Source: Gymnothorax reevesii (taxonomy: Eukaryota > Chordata > Actinopteri > Anguilliformes > Muraenidae). From it: a stretch of DNA of 64,000 nt. The translations under genes were made by a program, and so were the position numbers. Of the stretch, positions 1 to 11,586 are shown one piece after another; position 1 is the first letter of the stretch; the number at the start of each line of letters is the position of its first letter. Location of the stretch: positions 97,793,947-97,857,946 of the forward strand of contig CM056573.1 of NCBI GenBank assembly GCA_029721435.1, read 5' to 3'. Under the pieces are notes generated by a model, which worked only from the letters and a program-made list of their open reading frames with translations, was not told the DNA's origin and did no database searches.

Positions 1-575
1 ACATTTCTGACAGCTTGTCTTTAAATGTATCAATATTAGTAGCAGGTGCCCTATATATGCAAATTATTATTATATTTTTAGATTTCTCTGATTTGAATTC
101 AACTGTAACATATTCCATAACACCTTCTGTTGAAAATGACATTCTTTACAATATCACAACGATTAGATGACCTGATTTACAATGCAACACCCCCACTCTT
201 TTATTAAGCCTGTTTGTAGTGAACAAATCATAACCCTTAATCTGCTCTGAGGTAGTTTGTTCTTCAGTTAACCAGGTCTCAGAAACCAGGTCTCAAGTTT
301 TTGTTGAGTTGAGTTAAACAGTCCTGGATTTTGGAGATATTCATAGGAAGGATCCTACTATTGAGATTTGTTATTGTAAATGTCCGATCTGGAATGACAT
401 TATTTTTAAATTGTTCCTCTGTTAAATAGGTGGACTGCTGGTTCATGTTGAGATAAAAATGATTGTCCAGATCGATATCATGCTCAATATTGTGAGGTCT
501 GTAATCTGTGTAGTTAAAAGTTTTCAGACAGAGCTCGTCCGCGGATGTAAATAGTTCCATATTGTTTGTTGTCAT
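1..575 (-). pseudogene. Non-LTR retrotransposon ORF2 start (AP-endonuclease region), runs off the window edge
   Basis: The minus-strand frame opens at 575 and reads FTITNLNSRILPMNISKIQD, then SETW-like sequence, GYDLFTTNRLNKR and FSTEGVMEYVTVEF...ICIYRAPATNIDTF. This is the order seen in LINE AP-type endonucleases. The frame is broken at the SETW motif by a tandem copy of AACCAGGTCTCA (270-281 and 284-295 on the plus strand), and further stops follow. The rest of ORF2 would lie to the left of base 1. It is a dead copy. The clade was not assigned. Confidence 0.7.
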
Positions 576-687
576 TAGAACAGAGTGTAAATACGTATAG
601 TCTTTCTATTATACATGTTCTTAAAAACTGCTTACACGCAGTGCTGCGTCATAATGTTTATGATGAAGTTTACTCACAAGTGTCACT

Positions 688-1756
688 TTAACCTGTCCAG
701 GTCCGCAAGCTCTCTGATCTGAAAGGTCTTTGCTTCCTCCGTTGTTCCATTTTAATCCATACTTTGCAACTTCTCATCCAGGTTGCTTGTATTTTATTTA
801 GTTTCCTGAGAGACCTGGCTTGCCTGGCGATGTCTGCGTTCCTCTTGGTTAGATGTTCATTGGAGTATACATCTGTTCCTCTCAACTTTTTGCCCTGCCG
901 CAACAATTCACTCTTATCTTTTCTGTTCGCAAACCAGATAATGATAGCTGGTTTCGCCTTGTTGTCTTTCCTTGGTAGTGTTTGGCAGGCCGAGATGGTA
1001 CTGCTCTCAAGATGAATACCCTTCGTATCGAAGAACTGGAGCACCAGTTGTTCGTACGACTTGGCTCAAAAGCCGTAACAAGGAGGGAGATGCACAAGGA
1101 TACGTTTAAAAAGCAAGAATCAATTTATTTCGCAAAATTGAGCTAAACAAAAAAACTATGCAAATATGGGGTGTGAAAGTCAGTATCATCAGTAATGTAA
1201 GTGAGTGGATGTGTGCAAAAACTAGAGAAGCAGTGTTGCATGTAATCCAACCAAAAAACAAAGTCAAAAGGGAGAGAGAGAGCCCCCAACATGGCAAATG
1301 GGCTTTTTTTATTTGCTTAGCAAACGAGCCACAGGTGCTGTCTATTGTACCAATGCGCCCTGGCTCCGCCCACCAGGCACCTGCAAATTGGCCTCAACTG
1401 CAAGCAGAGTAGGGGCCGTAACACTCCGGAGAGAGTATTTCCTCCATTGTGTCATCCTTGCCACCTCCATCACTGGCTCCAACTGCAGCTCTTGCGTAAG
1501 AATGGTGTCTGGTGTTGAGCCCTCTCACAATCACATCATCCATTCTCATATGCTGTTCCAATTCATCCACTCATTTCTCCAGAAGACAGATTTTCTTGTC
1601 TTTTTCTATTATTAGTTTCTTTCACTCACACACTTCCTCCATTAGTCGAAGCAGTCTTGTCTGCTGCTTTGCCACTTTCGTTATCTCTTCCAACATGAAG
1701 TTTCGAGACTGTTTAATCTCCTCCATGTCCGCGCCTTGGGACTTCTTAGGTGGCAT
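688..1756 (-). pseudogene. Non-LTR retrotransposon ORF1, interrupted
   Basis: The reading frame starts at ATG 1756-1754 (MPPKKSQGADMEEIKQSRNF) with a coiled-coil-like stretch and MRMDDVIVRGL. It is interrupted by an insert at about 1049-1423, then resumes with LVLQFFDTKGIHLESSTISACQTLPRKD...IIIWFANRKDKSELLRQGKKL...DVYSNEHLTKRNADIARQA and ends at 688. This pattern is shared by LINE ORF1 nucleic-acid-binding proteins. Two in-frame stops lie in the coiled-coil part. ORF2 begins about 110 bp downstream, in the expected LINE order. Confidence 0.65.
1049..1423 (-). mobile_element. LTR-like insertion inside LINE ORF1
   Basis: This 375-bp block separates two parts of one ORF1 frame. On the minus strand it starts TGTTACGGCCCC and ends GTACGAACA (TG...CA), carries an A/T-rich TATA-like stretch (AAATAAAAAAAGCC) and an AATAAA near its 3' end, in the layout of a solo LTR. 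I see no clear 5-bp target duplication, so the exact edges and the LTR assignment are tentative. Confidence 0.35.
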
Positions 1757-1799
1757 TTGGACAAAAATTAAAAAAAAAAAAAAAAAACATTTTATTCAG

Positions 1800-3522
1800 T
1801 TTATCCAGAAGTGACAGACAAACCTGTCTCTTTTCGACAGAAAACGCTGACTCAGGCTGAGCTGCGTGCTGCGTGCTGAACCTCAGATAAAAGCAATTCG
1901 GTTGATGCCAAATATGTTCAACCAGCGTGTAATGAAGTGAAGAAACCAAAAAGTAATTTGATAATGTGAATAGTTCTAGCCTGGGTAGTTTAGTGTACCG
2001 GGCCAGTACCCTGACGAACGCAAATGTGACATGCCCGTCCGCTGGAAAAATACGCTGCTACGCAAAAAATTGCTGCCAGTACGTTACAGATAGGCCACCA
2101 GTACCAGTATCAGCAACAATACGGATGGCTTCAGACCGATCTGAAGCTTTATCGATTATCTGAAGATAGGCCTGTATAGCCGCCACTGTCGCAAGTAGCC
2201 TATCTGTATAGGCGAAGCACATTAGGCTCAGTACCAGTCAGCGCACGAACAGCCGATCATGGACGCTTGGCTGGTTTGTCCACCTCCTGGGGCTAGTTCC
2301 CCAAAATGAAACCAGTGCCGTGAATGTCTCGACATCGGAAAGTTAGGAAGACGATGATGCAGTCGTCGGAGTAGAGCCTAGTAGCAAATGAAAGCCATCA
2401 ACGATGGCGGATCTTGCTTGAGCGAGTGAATATAGCCAGCTAGAATTAGAATTGGCTGTAGGAAATGTCTATAGTACTGTCCAATGGATGCCGATCTTTT
2501 CTGCCACTTTGCAGTCTCTTCCGATTAACATGCGCAGTTGGCACAGTTTAAAATATTCACAGAAACTAGGTAGCTATATACTTCGGAGATTCAGATATTG
2601 CAAACTGATAATTTCGCTGGCGTCAAATTAGCCACAAGTAATTGGACTAAGATATCTCCACCAGAAGCATCAGGCGTTATTACACAACACTTCTTATCAG
2701 ATATAAAATACTGCATTGTCATTGACTATAAAGTTATATTGGTTACTGGAATTGACATTCATATTGTGACTTAACAGTCGGGTGGCTTGATTACGCAGCA
2801 GGCTACATTGCAAATTCATGCCAATTGCCTTACTTATATTGACTAGTTACAAGCACATTGCACGCAGATGAAGTCATTCACGCAGTCATTTTAGCCAAGG
2901 GTATCTCTCCAATATCAATTAACATTTGTCAATTAAACTTGCAGCCGATTCAGTATGTGCAGTAATGTGTGTTTAGTGACCTTTCCATGCCATAGCTTGC
3001 AAACTGTATACTGGTCGCTAATATTTCTTGGTCTTGCATGTCTCAATGCATGGTCGAAGTAAGTCTTGTCTCTTATAGCCTGGAATCCATACATATCAAG
3101 TGCTAGTCGCTCCCAACGGTCACTGACTGATATCAGTCTGGCCTCAGTCTTATAGCCAGCGTTTAGCCCTTACGTCACCTAATGAAGTGAATATATGAAT
3201 ATTCATGTTTTCTGCTCTTGGCTGATTGGATGACATTTTGGCAAGAATCACCAATGGAATATGAGTTAGCTGGCCAACAATGGCATTCCTGAATGCTATT
3301 TGACATGAGCTTAAAAATTAGGTTGTGGCTTGCTTGCGTTTACTCTTGGAGTGGTTGTTAGGTTTTGAACAGGATAATGTTTGGCCATATCTGCATTTTG
3401 TTTATTTCAGTGGGATTCCCTGGTATAATAAAGGCTAAATTAAATGATACTCAAATTACATAACGTATATCACTGTAATTGGCATTAGCTATAGCTCGAA
3501 GGGCATGATTGCCTCAGCTAGA
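1800..3522. other. Intergenic, no recognisable gene or element
   Basis: Unique-looking sequence of mixed composition. Only short ORFs are present, and no terminal repeats or coding similarity were recognised. Confidence 0.5.
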
Positions 3523-3828
3523 TTAAAGTGATACTCCACCCAAAAAGTATAATTTGTATATTAATTACTCATCATTAGATGTCTGGAACGGACAAAGTTG
3601 TTCTTCAACTGGCGCTACTTTATGGCCACTGGAGAGTTTTGAAAAATTATCCAAATTCCTTTTTGCTGGAAGCAGATGAGGTCACCCAGTAGCAATGGGA
3701 AAACTCCACCAAACGTCCGTTGACAAACTTTCAAACCATCGTCCAAAGCATTGTCCAGTATAATCCAAGTTTGCTTTGTCCACTTGTATCCTCAGAACTC
3801 TAGAAATGTGGTAATTTTTCACAAAAAA

Positions 3829-3943
3829 TAATAAAATACCACGGTTATGCTTCAAGTAAGCTTGCGTATTCAACGGAAGGCCCGCCTCCCGGCTCGTTCT
3901 TTGCTAGAGATTCTGCTGCCACCCAGATGAATCCTTGTATAAA

Positions 3944-3996
<53 letters not shown>

Positions 3997-5210
3997 GAAC
4001 ACTAGATTGCTGACAGGGTACACTCACATGAAGCATCTGTTTATACACCCGGAAGTAAAATTTGCACGCAGACAATCATTTTCGCCTACTTGAAAATTAC
4101 ATTTTCAAAAATTTAATAATGGTATCGCTGTGCAGGGCAACGTTTTGTCTCCCTAAATATGTGCTTCTTGGAGGATGGAAAGTGGCACACTTGCTAAAGG
4201 GAAGATCGAAATGTGACTCTCTGTCAACATTATAGTGCGAGCAGAAAAGTTAACGTGACCGAGGCCTTTTGACCCTCTGATAAGATAAATACTTGGACGT
4301 TTTCACTGTTATAAGAAACTTCAATGAATATCCGTATGTTATCAAATTACTCTCTGGTTTCCTCACTTCATTGTACCCTGGTTAAGCATATTGGCCGTCA
4401 AATGAATTGTTCATATTGAATCATATGGCTAATGCCAACGTTGTTACAAGGAAGCGCTAGTTAACTCTGGCTTCTCCTTTTCTAAGCCTCATCTTTGCCC
4501 CTGTTCCGCTTAAACACTGCTGTCAAAAATGATCACTGCACAGCGCAGATCCAGGGGATAGAGAAGTTTTTTTCTCCTGATTTCTAACAGCCAAGCTTTT
4601 CTCCCCTCCTTGTCTTTTGGAATTATGTATAAACAGACAAAGCGACTTGTCCACTGTTTTAAATATTATGCAGGTAAGAAGTACTGTCGTTGAATGTCAA
4701 TTACAAATAGCTAGCTAGTTAGCCACCTTGTTAATTGTATTAACTGCAAAGTGAATGAAGTCCCATCGATGGTAGGAATACCAATTTAGCTCGCTGGTGA
4801 CCATTATTAATCGCTCGCATTTGCTTTCAGTCAGCGGTCAATTCAAGTCAGTGGGACAGCTAATTAGCTAGCAAGCAAGGGAACGCAATTTTTTATATTA
4901 AAGTGACAAATTTGCATTTCTACATTAATTTACGCATGAAACATTTTATAAGAGCCCTTCAAATGAATATTGCTGCAAAAGGCAGCCGCACATCTCGGCA
5001 TTTTAACTTGACTTATTTGATATTGGCCTCATAGGAAACCATTCATTTTTATGAAGAAGTTAGGTGTATCAATATGGTGGCCGAGTGCCTCACTTTGGGT
5101 AATGTAAATATATCTTCAGCAATCTAGGGTTCTAAATATATATATCTATGGTATAAACACGAGCCGGGAGGCGGGATTTCCGTTGAATGCTGAACTGTGG
5201 TATTTTATTT
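3829..5210. mobile_element. Non-autonomous DNA element with long imperfect terminal inverted repeats
   Basis: The left arm (3829-4015) and right arm (5105-5210) are inverted copies. Shared blocks are AATAAAATACCAC, ATTCAACGGAA, CCCGCCTCCCGGCTCGT, and, further in, TAGAACxCTAGATTGCTGA. The left arm carries an expanded (AT) tract that is short in the right arm. No coding capacity was seen in the 1.1 kb between. The superfamily was not assigned. Confidence 0.6.
3946..3993. repeat. (AT)24 microsatellite
   Basis: An uninterrupted AT dinucleotide run of 48 bp inside the left inverted-repeat arm of the 3829-5210 element. Confidence 0.97.
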
Positions 5211-5333
5211 ATTTTTAAGTCTGTCTAAAGGGGAAGGGCACCCTTGCGACTGTGAGCCAATCACTGATCTCGCATTGATTTTGTGCGAATATTTGAAAGT
5301 CAAACGCTGGCCTACCAACTGAGGCCAGACATA

Positions 5334-6705
5334 CAAAACCCAAAACCAGTGAAGTTGGCACGTTATGTAAATCGTAGATAAAAACAGAATACAATGATTT
5401 GCAAATCCTTTTCAACTTATATTCAATTGAATACACTGCAAAGACCAGATGTTTAATGTTCAAACTGAGAAACTTTTTTTTTTGCAAATAATCATTAACT
5501 TAGAATTTAAAGGCAGTAACACCTTGCAAAAATTTTTGAAGCTTTTCAGGTGGAACTCTTTCCCATTCTTGCTTGATGTACAGCTTAAGTTGTTCAACAG
5601 TCGGGGGTCTCCGTTGTCGTATTTTACGCTTCATAATGCGCCACACATTTTCAATGGGAGACTACAGGCAGGCCAGTCTAGTACCTGTACTCTTTTACTA
5701 CGGAGCCATGCTGTTGTAACACGTGCTGAATGTGTCTTGGCATTGTCTTGCTGAAATAAGCTGGGGCATCCATGAAAAAGACGTTGCTTGGATGGCAACA
5801 TATGTTGCTCCAAAACCTGTATGTACCTTTCAGCATTAATGGTGCCTTCACATATGTGTAAGTTGCCCATGCCTTGGGCACTAATACACCCCCATACCAT
5901 CACAGATGCTGGCTTTTGAACTTTGCGCCTATAACAGTCCGGATGGTTCTTTTCCTCTTTGGTCTGGAGGACATGACGTCCACAGTTTCCAAAAACAATT
6001 TGAAATGTGGACTCGTCAGACCGCAGAACACTTTTCCACTTTGCATCAGTCCATCTTAGATGAGCTTTGGCCCAGCGAAGCCGGCGTCCTTTACACACTG
6101 ATGTCGGTTTTTGATGCAGTATCGCCTGAGGGATCGAAGGTCACGGGCATTCAATGTTGGTTTTCGGCCTTGTCGCTTACGTGCAGTGATTTCTCCAGAT
6201 TCTCTGAACCTTTTGACGATATTACGGACCATAGATGATGAAATCCCTAAATTTCTTGCAATAGCTTGTTGAGGAATGTTGTTTTTAAAATGTTCGACAA
6301 TCAGCTCACGCATTTGTTCACTAAGTGGTGACCCTCGCCCCATCCTTGTTTGTGAATGACTGAGCATTTCAGGGAAGCTGCTTTTATACCCAATCATGGC
6401 ACCCACCTGTTCCCAATTAGCCCGTTCACCGGTGGGATGTTCCAAATAAGTGTTTGATGAGCATTCCTCAACTCTCTCAGTCTTTTTTGCCACTTGTGCC
6501 AGCCTTTTTGAAACATGTTGCAGGCATCAAATTCCAAATGAGCTAATATTTGCAAAAAATTACAAAGTTTACCTGTTTGAACATTAAGTAACTTGTCCTT
6601 GCAGGGATTCAATTGAATATAGGTTGAAAAGGATTTGCAAATCATTGTATTCTGTTTTTATGTACGATTTACACAACGTGTCAACTTCTCTGGTTTTGGG
6701 TTTTG
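5334..6705 (-). mobile_element. Tc1-like transposon, end-complete, with TA target duplication
   Basis: 1372 bp with terminal inverted repeats of well over 100 bp beginning CAAAACCCAAAACCAG at both ends, flanked by TA (5332-5333 and 6706-6707). The interior carries a broken transposase on the minus strand. The termini and their spacing to the transposase match Tc1/mariner elements of fish. It is non-functional because the reading frame is broken. Confidence 0.92.
5631..6367 (-). pseudogene. Tc1-like transposase, broken (family 1, copy A)
   Basis: The N-terminal part (6367 to 6056) has the paired-type helix-turn-helix (IPQQAIARNLGISSSMVRNIVKRF). The catalytic part (6098 to 5631) has WAKAHLRW, SDESTF (first Asp), VMVWGCIS and QQDNAKTH (second Asp). 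Compared with other copies in this window, about 50 residues between them are deleted, with a frameshift. A second small deletion after DWPACS puts the Glu-containing PIENVW block out of frame. Confidence 0.88.
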
Positions 6706-6912
6706 TACCACTAGCATGGCTGACTTCCTGTTTAAGACGTCATGAATAAATTATGATAATAAGCTCTGACAGCTAGTGAAAGTCATGAGTAGGAGCGCCA
6801 ATGAGGAGTAATTACTTGCTAGGGACCATTGAACTGTGTATTATGGGAAGTTAAACTATGTGTTGCATTGAGGAGAAACAATTTTTTTTTGTTCGTCTCA
6901 CAGTCACTTTAA

Positions 6913-7549
6913 ATTTTCTAGCGAATAAATTTTACTTCCCAACGCTTTGTTACTAACGTTATATCAAGTTATGTTCATTTCAGCATTTTACCATAAATAT
7001 TTTTGATATTAAAATCACTATGGCGTGCATTGAACTGTACTGGGACCAGACAACTTAAGCACATGTAACCTAGAGGACAGAGGGCCATTTTTCATTTTGT
7101 CGTTTATGATATGGCATTTTGCAGATCAGGTCGGGTTAGGATTGTTGATTGATAGATATTGATGAGTTGGGATGTGTGGATTTGCTGTCACAATGGGTTG
7201 GGTGGTTGCTGGTCTTAAAGTAGACATGTATTGAGAAATCAAAACAATGGCAAATTCTACCTGTACAGAAAGCTAATGTCATGGATATGATGAATAAAAT
7301 ACTTTCTGGACACTCACTCAGACTGAAAGAGAATAAAAGAGGCATTTTAAACACCCTCTTAACTTGCGTATATCCCCAAAAAAACAGAGCAAAAATAGCC
7401 ACTTTCTGATGTAGTATTTGTGGTAATAAGGAAGTCGAGTGCATGGACCATCGTCTGCCTGTCGTAATTTGTTTATTTCTTGATTTCTTTTCATTTTATA
7501 TTTCTCGTAGATTATATTTATGATGGTCAAAAAGTTTTTTATTGATTGG
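6913..7549. other. Intergenic, no recognisable feature
   Basis: AT-rich sequence with only short ORFs in non-coding-like frames. Nothing was recognised. Confidence 0.5.
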
Positions 7550-7838
7550 CTACGGGGTTAACTCACCCGTTAAGGAGTCGCTTTGCAGAGTAGTACTGAG
7601 CAACAATGCCCAGATTGGAGCCCAGGTCACGCCAGTGCTTGGTAGCCTTTTCAGAGCAGCGCACAACTGGCTTCGCGCTGCAGGGAAATAAAATGGGTGG
7701 GACTACCGGTTTTGAATTTTTGGATTATAGCATTGTTTGTTGCCTAAAAGCCTCCTCTTAGCCAGCCGGGCGCTCGTCAGTAAAATTCTTAGCTTTTGAA
7801 TGTTCGGGTTCTCTCCATCCTCACTCGGGGCTAGATTT
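7550..7838 (+). repeat. tRNA-derived SINE, old 3'-truncated copy
   Basis: Diverged match to the SINE at 36927-37436. It shares a B-box-like GATTGGAGCCC, TTTTCAGAGCAGCGCAC, GGGCGCTCGTCAG and CTCCATCCTCACTC. The 3' third and the tail are missing. No target duplication was seen. Confidence 0.65.
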
Positions 7839-8862
7839 CCCACAACCATAGTAGCTAAATATGTCAGCAACTTGCATAGCTAGTTCAACCATATACAGCT
7901 AATGAATTTAACTAAGTAAGTAAGCAACTATGCTTTTGGAAACACATCCTCATGCTTGTAATGTAAAATACACCTACAATAGCCTATGTGTCACAAGTGA
8001 TCCCACGAGTGACTTCACAGCTCTTGGCCCAGATTCCCAGGGCTGTTCAAGAGCAATATTGAGGGTTTCCATGATTACTGTTTTCCACCATAATCTTCGG
8101 GTGAAAGCTGTTGATTGTTTGAGAGAGTATTGCATGCCCTTTCGGATGATAACAAATACGACAATTTCTTATAAAGTTTCAAATCAGTATGTGCATCACT
8201 ATAATTCATGAGCAAGTAGTGTCTCAGTGCACACACCCCCACCCCCCTTCGTCCCCATTACAATGGAGTATTCCATGATCACATCTATGGAAGTTATTAA
8301 GAGTGTAAATAGAGACAAGGAAGTGCAAAAAGAGAAATTTGGTGAAGCTACCCTAGCAGTTGTGAAAAATAGGAAGAGGGAGGAGAATAAAAGGTTTTTG
8401 GAAACACGGCTAATGTTACTTTTCCTACTTCAGCCATCAGTTTATTTCTCACAAGTTTTGTAATAGCCCTTGACTCAGCCGACGGCCAGACCCATTCTGA
8501 AAATTAAGTTAATTGACAATTCAAAGGTCTATTCAGAATCCACTAGGGTTGTCATCAAGAAAATATAGCTTTGCTCTGATATTGCTGAGCCTCTCAGTGA
8601 AAGCTAGTGTCTGTGTGACAAGTAGTGATTGCTAAGTTTGGCTAAGGCCTATGTATCTTATAAATACAGTCAATGTATCATGTCATGGTAAAAACTCTCA
8701 AGAATGGATTATTTCTCTGTCACTTGCCTTTTTTTTTGGTTGCTAACGATTTTACACGCAATAAATCAAAGTAAACGTGAAAAAGTGAGCACACCTCACT
8801 AATACCCCTGACCCTTGTGCACTGAAGAGATTATGGCATATTTTCATATAAATTGGCACTGT
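7839..8862. other. Intergenic, no recognisable feature
   Basis: No coding similarity or terminal repeats were seen. A short C-rich run lies near 8230-8250. Confidence 0.45.
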
Positions 8863-9300
8863 TCAAAATATGGAACACAAAAGAAATTTTTGAAAAAAAA
8901 ATCATCACTTTTTCATGAAACTTGGCACTGCACCTCACCATGAGGTGTAGAATGCATGACTGCAATTTGAAAACAATCTGATGGGCTGTTCATGAGAAAT
9001 CGGTCAGACAAACTGGTGTGGACAGATAAAATGCATGACTGAAATATTAAAACAATCTGATAAACAGTTTTCGACAACAATTGCAGTGGTACATTTTCTA
9101 AGTTCAAAGTATGGAAAACAAGTAATTTTTGAAAAAATCATCACATTTTCATGAAACTTGGCACTGCACCTCTCCATGATATTTAGAATGCAGGACTGTA
9201 ATCTGAAAACAATTTGATGAGCGGTTTTTGAGAAATTGGTTGGGAAAAGTGGTGTGGACAGACGGAAGGACAGGTGGACGGAATTCTTTGGTGTATACTA
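8863..9300. repeat. Two-copy tandem repeat, period about 239 bp
   Basis: Unit 1 starts at GTTCAAAATATGGAA (8863) and unit 2 at GTTCAAAGTATGGAA (9102). Both contain CATGAAACTTGGCACTGCACC, then AAAACAAT(C/T)TGATG and GTGGTGTGGACAGA-like sequence. The wording resembles an abundant family of fish interspersed repeats with CATGAAACTTGG cores. No coding content was seen. Confidence 0.75.
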
Positions 9301-11383
9301 CAAACCCCAGACTCATAAGGGGGTATATACCTTGTGGATCAGGGGTATAATAAAAACCGTGTTAGTCAAAGTGTAATGACAGAGTAACTTAGCTAGCGTA
9401 GTTAGGTACCTCATGCATCCCGTCATTCAGGCTATTGTGCATGCAACAGAGTCTTGACTTCAGTTCACTTGACAACCACAGTCAGCATCAGTAATGACAA
9501 GGTATTCATGAAAGATACTCATAGCACCTTTAAATAAATTTAAGAATAAAACTAAAGAAAAATTGCTATATGAAGACCAGTGAAGAAAAGAGACAAGTAG
9601 TGCTTTTGTGAATAAATATGGATTGAAAAGGATAGAGAACAACAGATGCATATGGCCCCATTCCTGTTTGCCTTGGGCCCCCAAATTGCAAAATCTGCGA
9701 CTGTCAAGGTGAAGCCATTCACAGGTGCTGTGCTTGTTTCTTTTTTTTAATCTCTGATTGCTTGAATATGGTATTTTACTTGCAAACATGTTAATACAAT
9801 TAAATCCAAAAGGAAAAAAACAGGACCACACCTTACGCCAAACGTGTGTGCACACAGAGCCCAAGTCTGCATAATGGCCCACCAGCCCTGTGCAGTGGTT
9901 TCACCAGGCCTTTTGACTCTCAGGACCTTAATTCATTCAAATGCCCCACAGGTGTGTCCATTTCTGAACTCCACCACTAAGGGCATGACTTGGAAGAAAA
10001 AAGCACAAGATCTGAGCAGAAAGTAAAAAATTTAACAGAGACATGGTATAAGCAAATGTGCATATCTCAACACACAAATGCTGACGCCTGCTGGTTCCAG
10101 ATATTTCATTCATTTGAATTTTTCACGATTGGTTTGAATTTTTTTCTTTATTTTGATTCTGTGTATATTTTTTGGAAAAATAAACAAACTGCTAGTAGGG
10201 TAAAGACTTGTATTCACAAAATGTGATCTTGCTGTGTAAAGTGTTGCTGGAAGAGCAATTGCTACTTCATCCACAAAATTGTATTTAGTCTGCTGTTTAT
10301 GGGACTAGAGCCTCCTTCTGGAAGCTCCGTTTGATTTATTGAGAAAATTTTCAGTTGAACCGAATCAGTCCTGTGTTTCCATTGCAACATGACTCTTTTT
10401 GTATTTATCCAAAGCTGTCAGTGAGGAAATGACCAATCATATTTTCACAATGTTTTGGAATTTCTCCTCATGTTTTTTTGAGGAAATTCATGCAACATTT
10501 TATTCGTCTGAAAGAGTCTAACATTGGAACTGGACTTCATGAACCATTTGGATACATTGTCCACATTTTTTGCCCATGCTGTCGTCAGTAGAGGGATGAG
10601 ATTGGTGGCCATGGAGGAAGTTCCCTTGTGTAAATGAAGTCATGCACCGCTGCCCTGGTGGAACAAAGGGACCTCGCTGGACTCCCAGTGCAAGGCTGTC
10701 CCATTATGGCACTGGCACCAGCAGGACAGAAATTCCCCACATTCCAGCCTCCACAGGTGAGCCACTTGCTTCTGGAGGAGCCATCAGTGGGGTAACTCTG
10801 GGGTGAAATACTTTTCTTCCACCGTCCTTATCTTTCTCATTTCACTTCCGGACATTATTTTTTCTGAATTGCCTGAATTTGGTAGTGCTCAAATTTACAA
10901 AACGAATTAGGTGCTCCATAGAGTAGATTTCCTCTGTTCAAGTTTGGTAAAACTTTATTTTGGGTTTAGTTTTATACTGATGTCTTAACATTTGCTGCAA
11001 TTAATGAGCCATTCTTGTGGACTGTGTTACTGGGAGTCTGCAATTGTGATCAGTTGTGTCAGGCTGTGATGGTAGCTGAGCCAGTTTATTTTTGCGACTA
11101 TCTGGATAGGATTCCTTTCTTGGAAAGTGCACCTGGAGATCTTGAGGGAAAAATTTTGTTTTCTTGGAATGAAGATTCATTTTTTTGACTCCCAGAGGGG
11201 CAGTACTGGGAAGAGAAGCCAGAGGATCGGTGTGCCTCCTTTCAGCACAACACTGAATGTCAGGTTTTCAACGGAATCTTCCAGACAATGCACAACAGAT
11301 CCAGAATTTAGTTGAAGAACAGTGTGTTAAAAAACAGTGGATGGTCGACAGTTATATTTTTGCAATTTTATCATACAATAATG
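9301..11383. other. Intergenic, no recognisable feature
   Basis: Several ORFs of 60-140 codons occur but lack composition or motifs of real proteins. No terminal repeats were seen. Confidence 0.45.
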
Positions 11384-11578
11384 CAGTGTTTCCCAACCGT
11401 GTTCCTGGAGTACCCCTGCCCTGCATAATACAGATGTCTCCCTAATTCAGCACACCATAGACCAGGTCATTAAGTACTCCACTAATGAGCTGATCAGCTG
11501 GATCAGGTGTGTTAAATTAGGGAGACATCTGAAATATGCAGGGCAGGGGTACTCCAGGAACAGGGTTGAGAAACGCTG
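11384..11578. mobile_element. hAT-type foldback MITE with 8-bp target duplication
   Basis: 195 bp. About 65-70 bp at each end are inverted copies (CAGTGTTTCCCAACCGTG at the left; CAGCGTTTCTCAACCCTG read inward from the right). The flanks CAATAATG (11376-11383) and CACTAATG (11579-11586) match at 7 of 8 positions, as expected for a hAT target duplication. Confidence 0.9.
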
Positions 11579-11586
11579 CACTAATG

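Larger units (their letters stand above)
3523..6912. mobile_element. Possible large TTAA-bounded composite element
   Basis: The block begins TTAAAGTGATACTCC and ends with the inverse of TTAAAGTGACTGTGA, so TTAAAGTGA is inverted at the two ends with TTAA outermost, as in piggyBac-type elements. Only 9 bp match. Inside lie an inverted-repeat element (3829-5210) and a complete-ended Tc1-like element (5334-6705). No transposase for the outer unit was seen. Tentative. Confidence 0.25.

Noticed and set aside
9460..9882. 140-codon minus-strand ORF
   Set aside because: No recognisable domain, no splice or start context, and typical AT-rich random composition.
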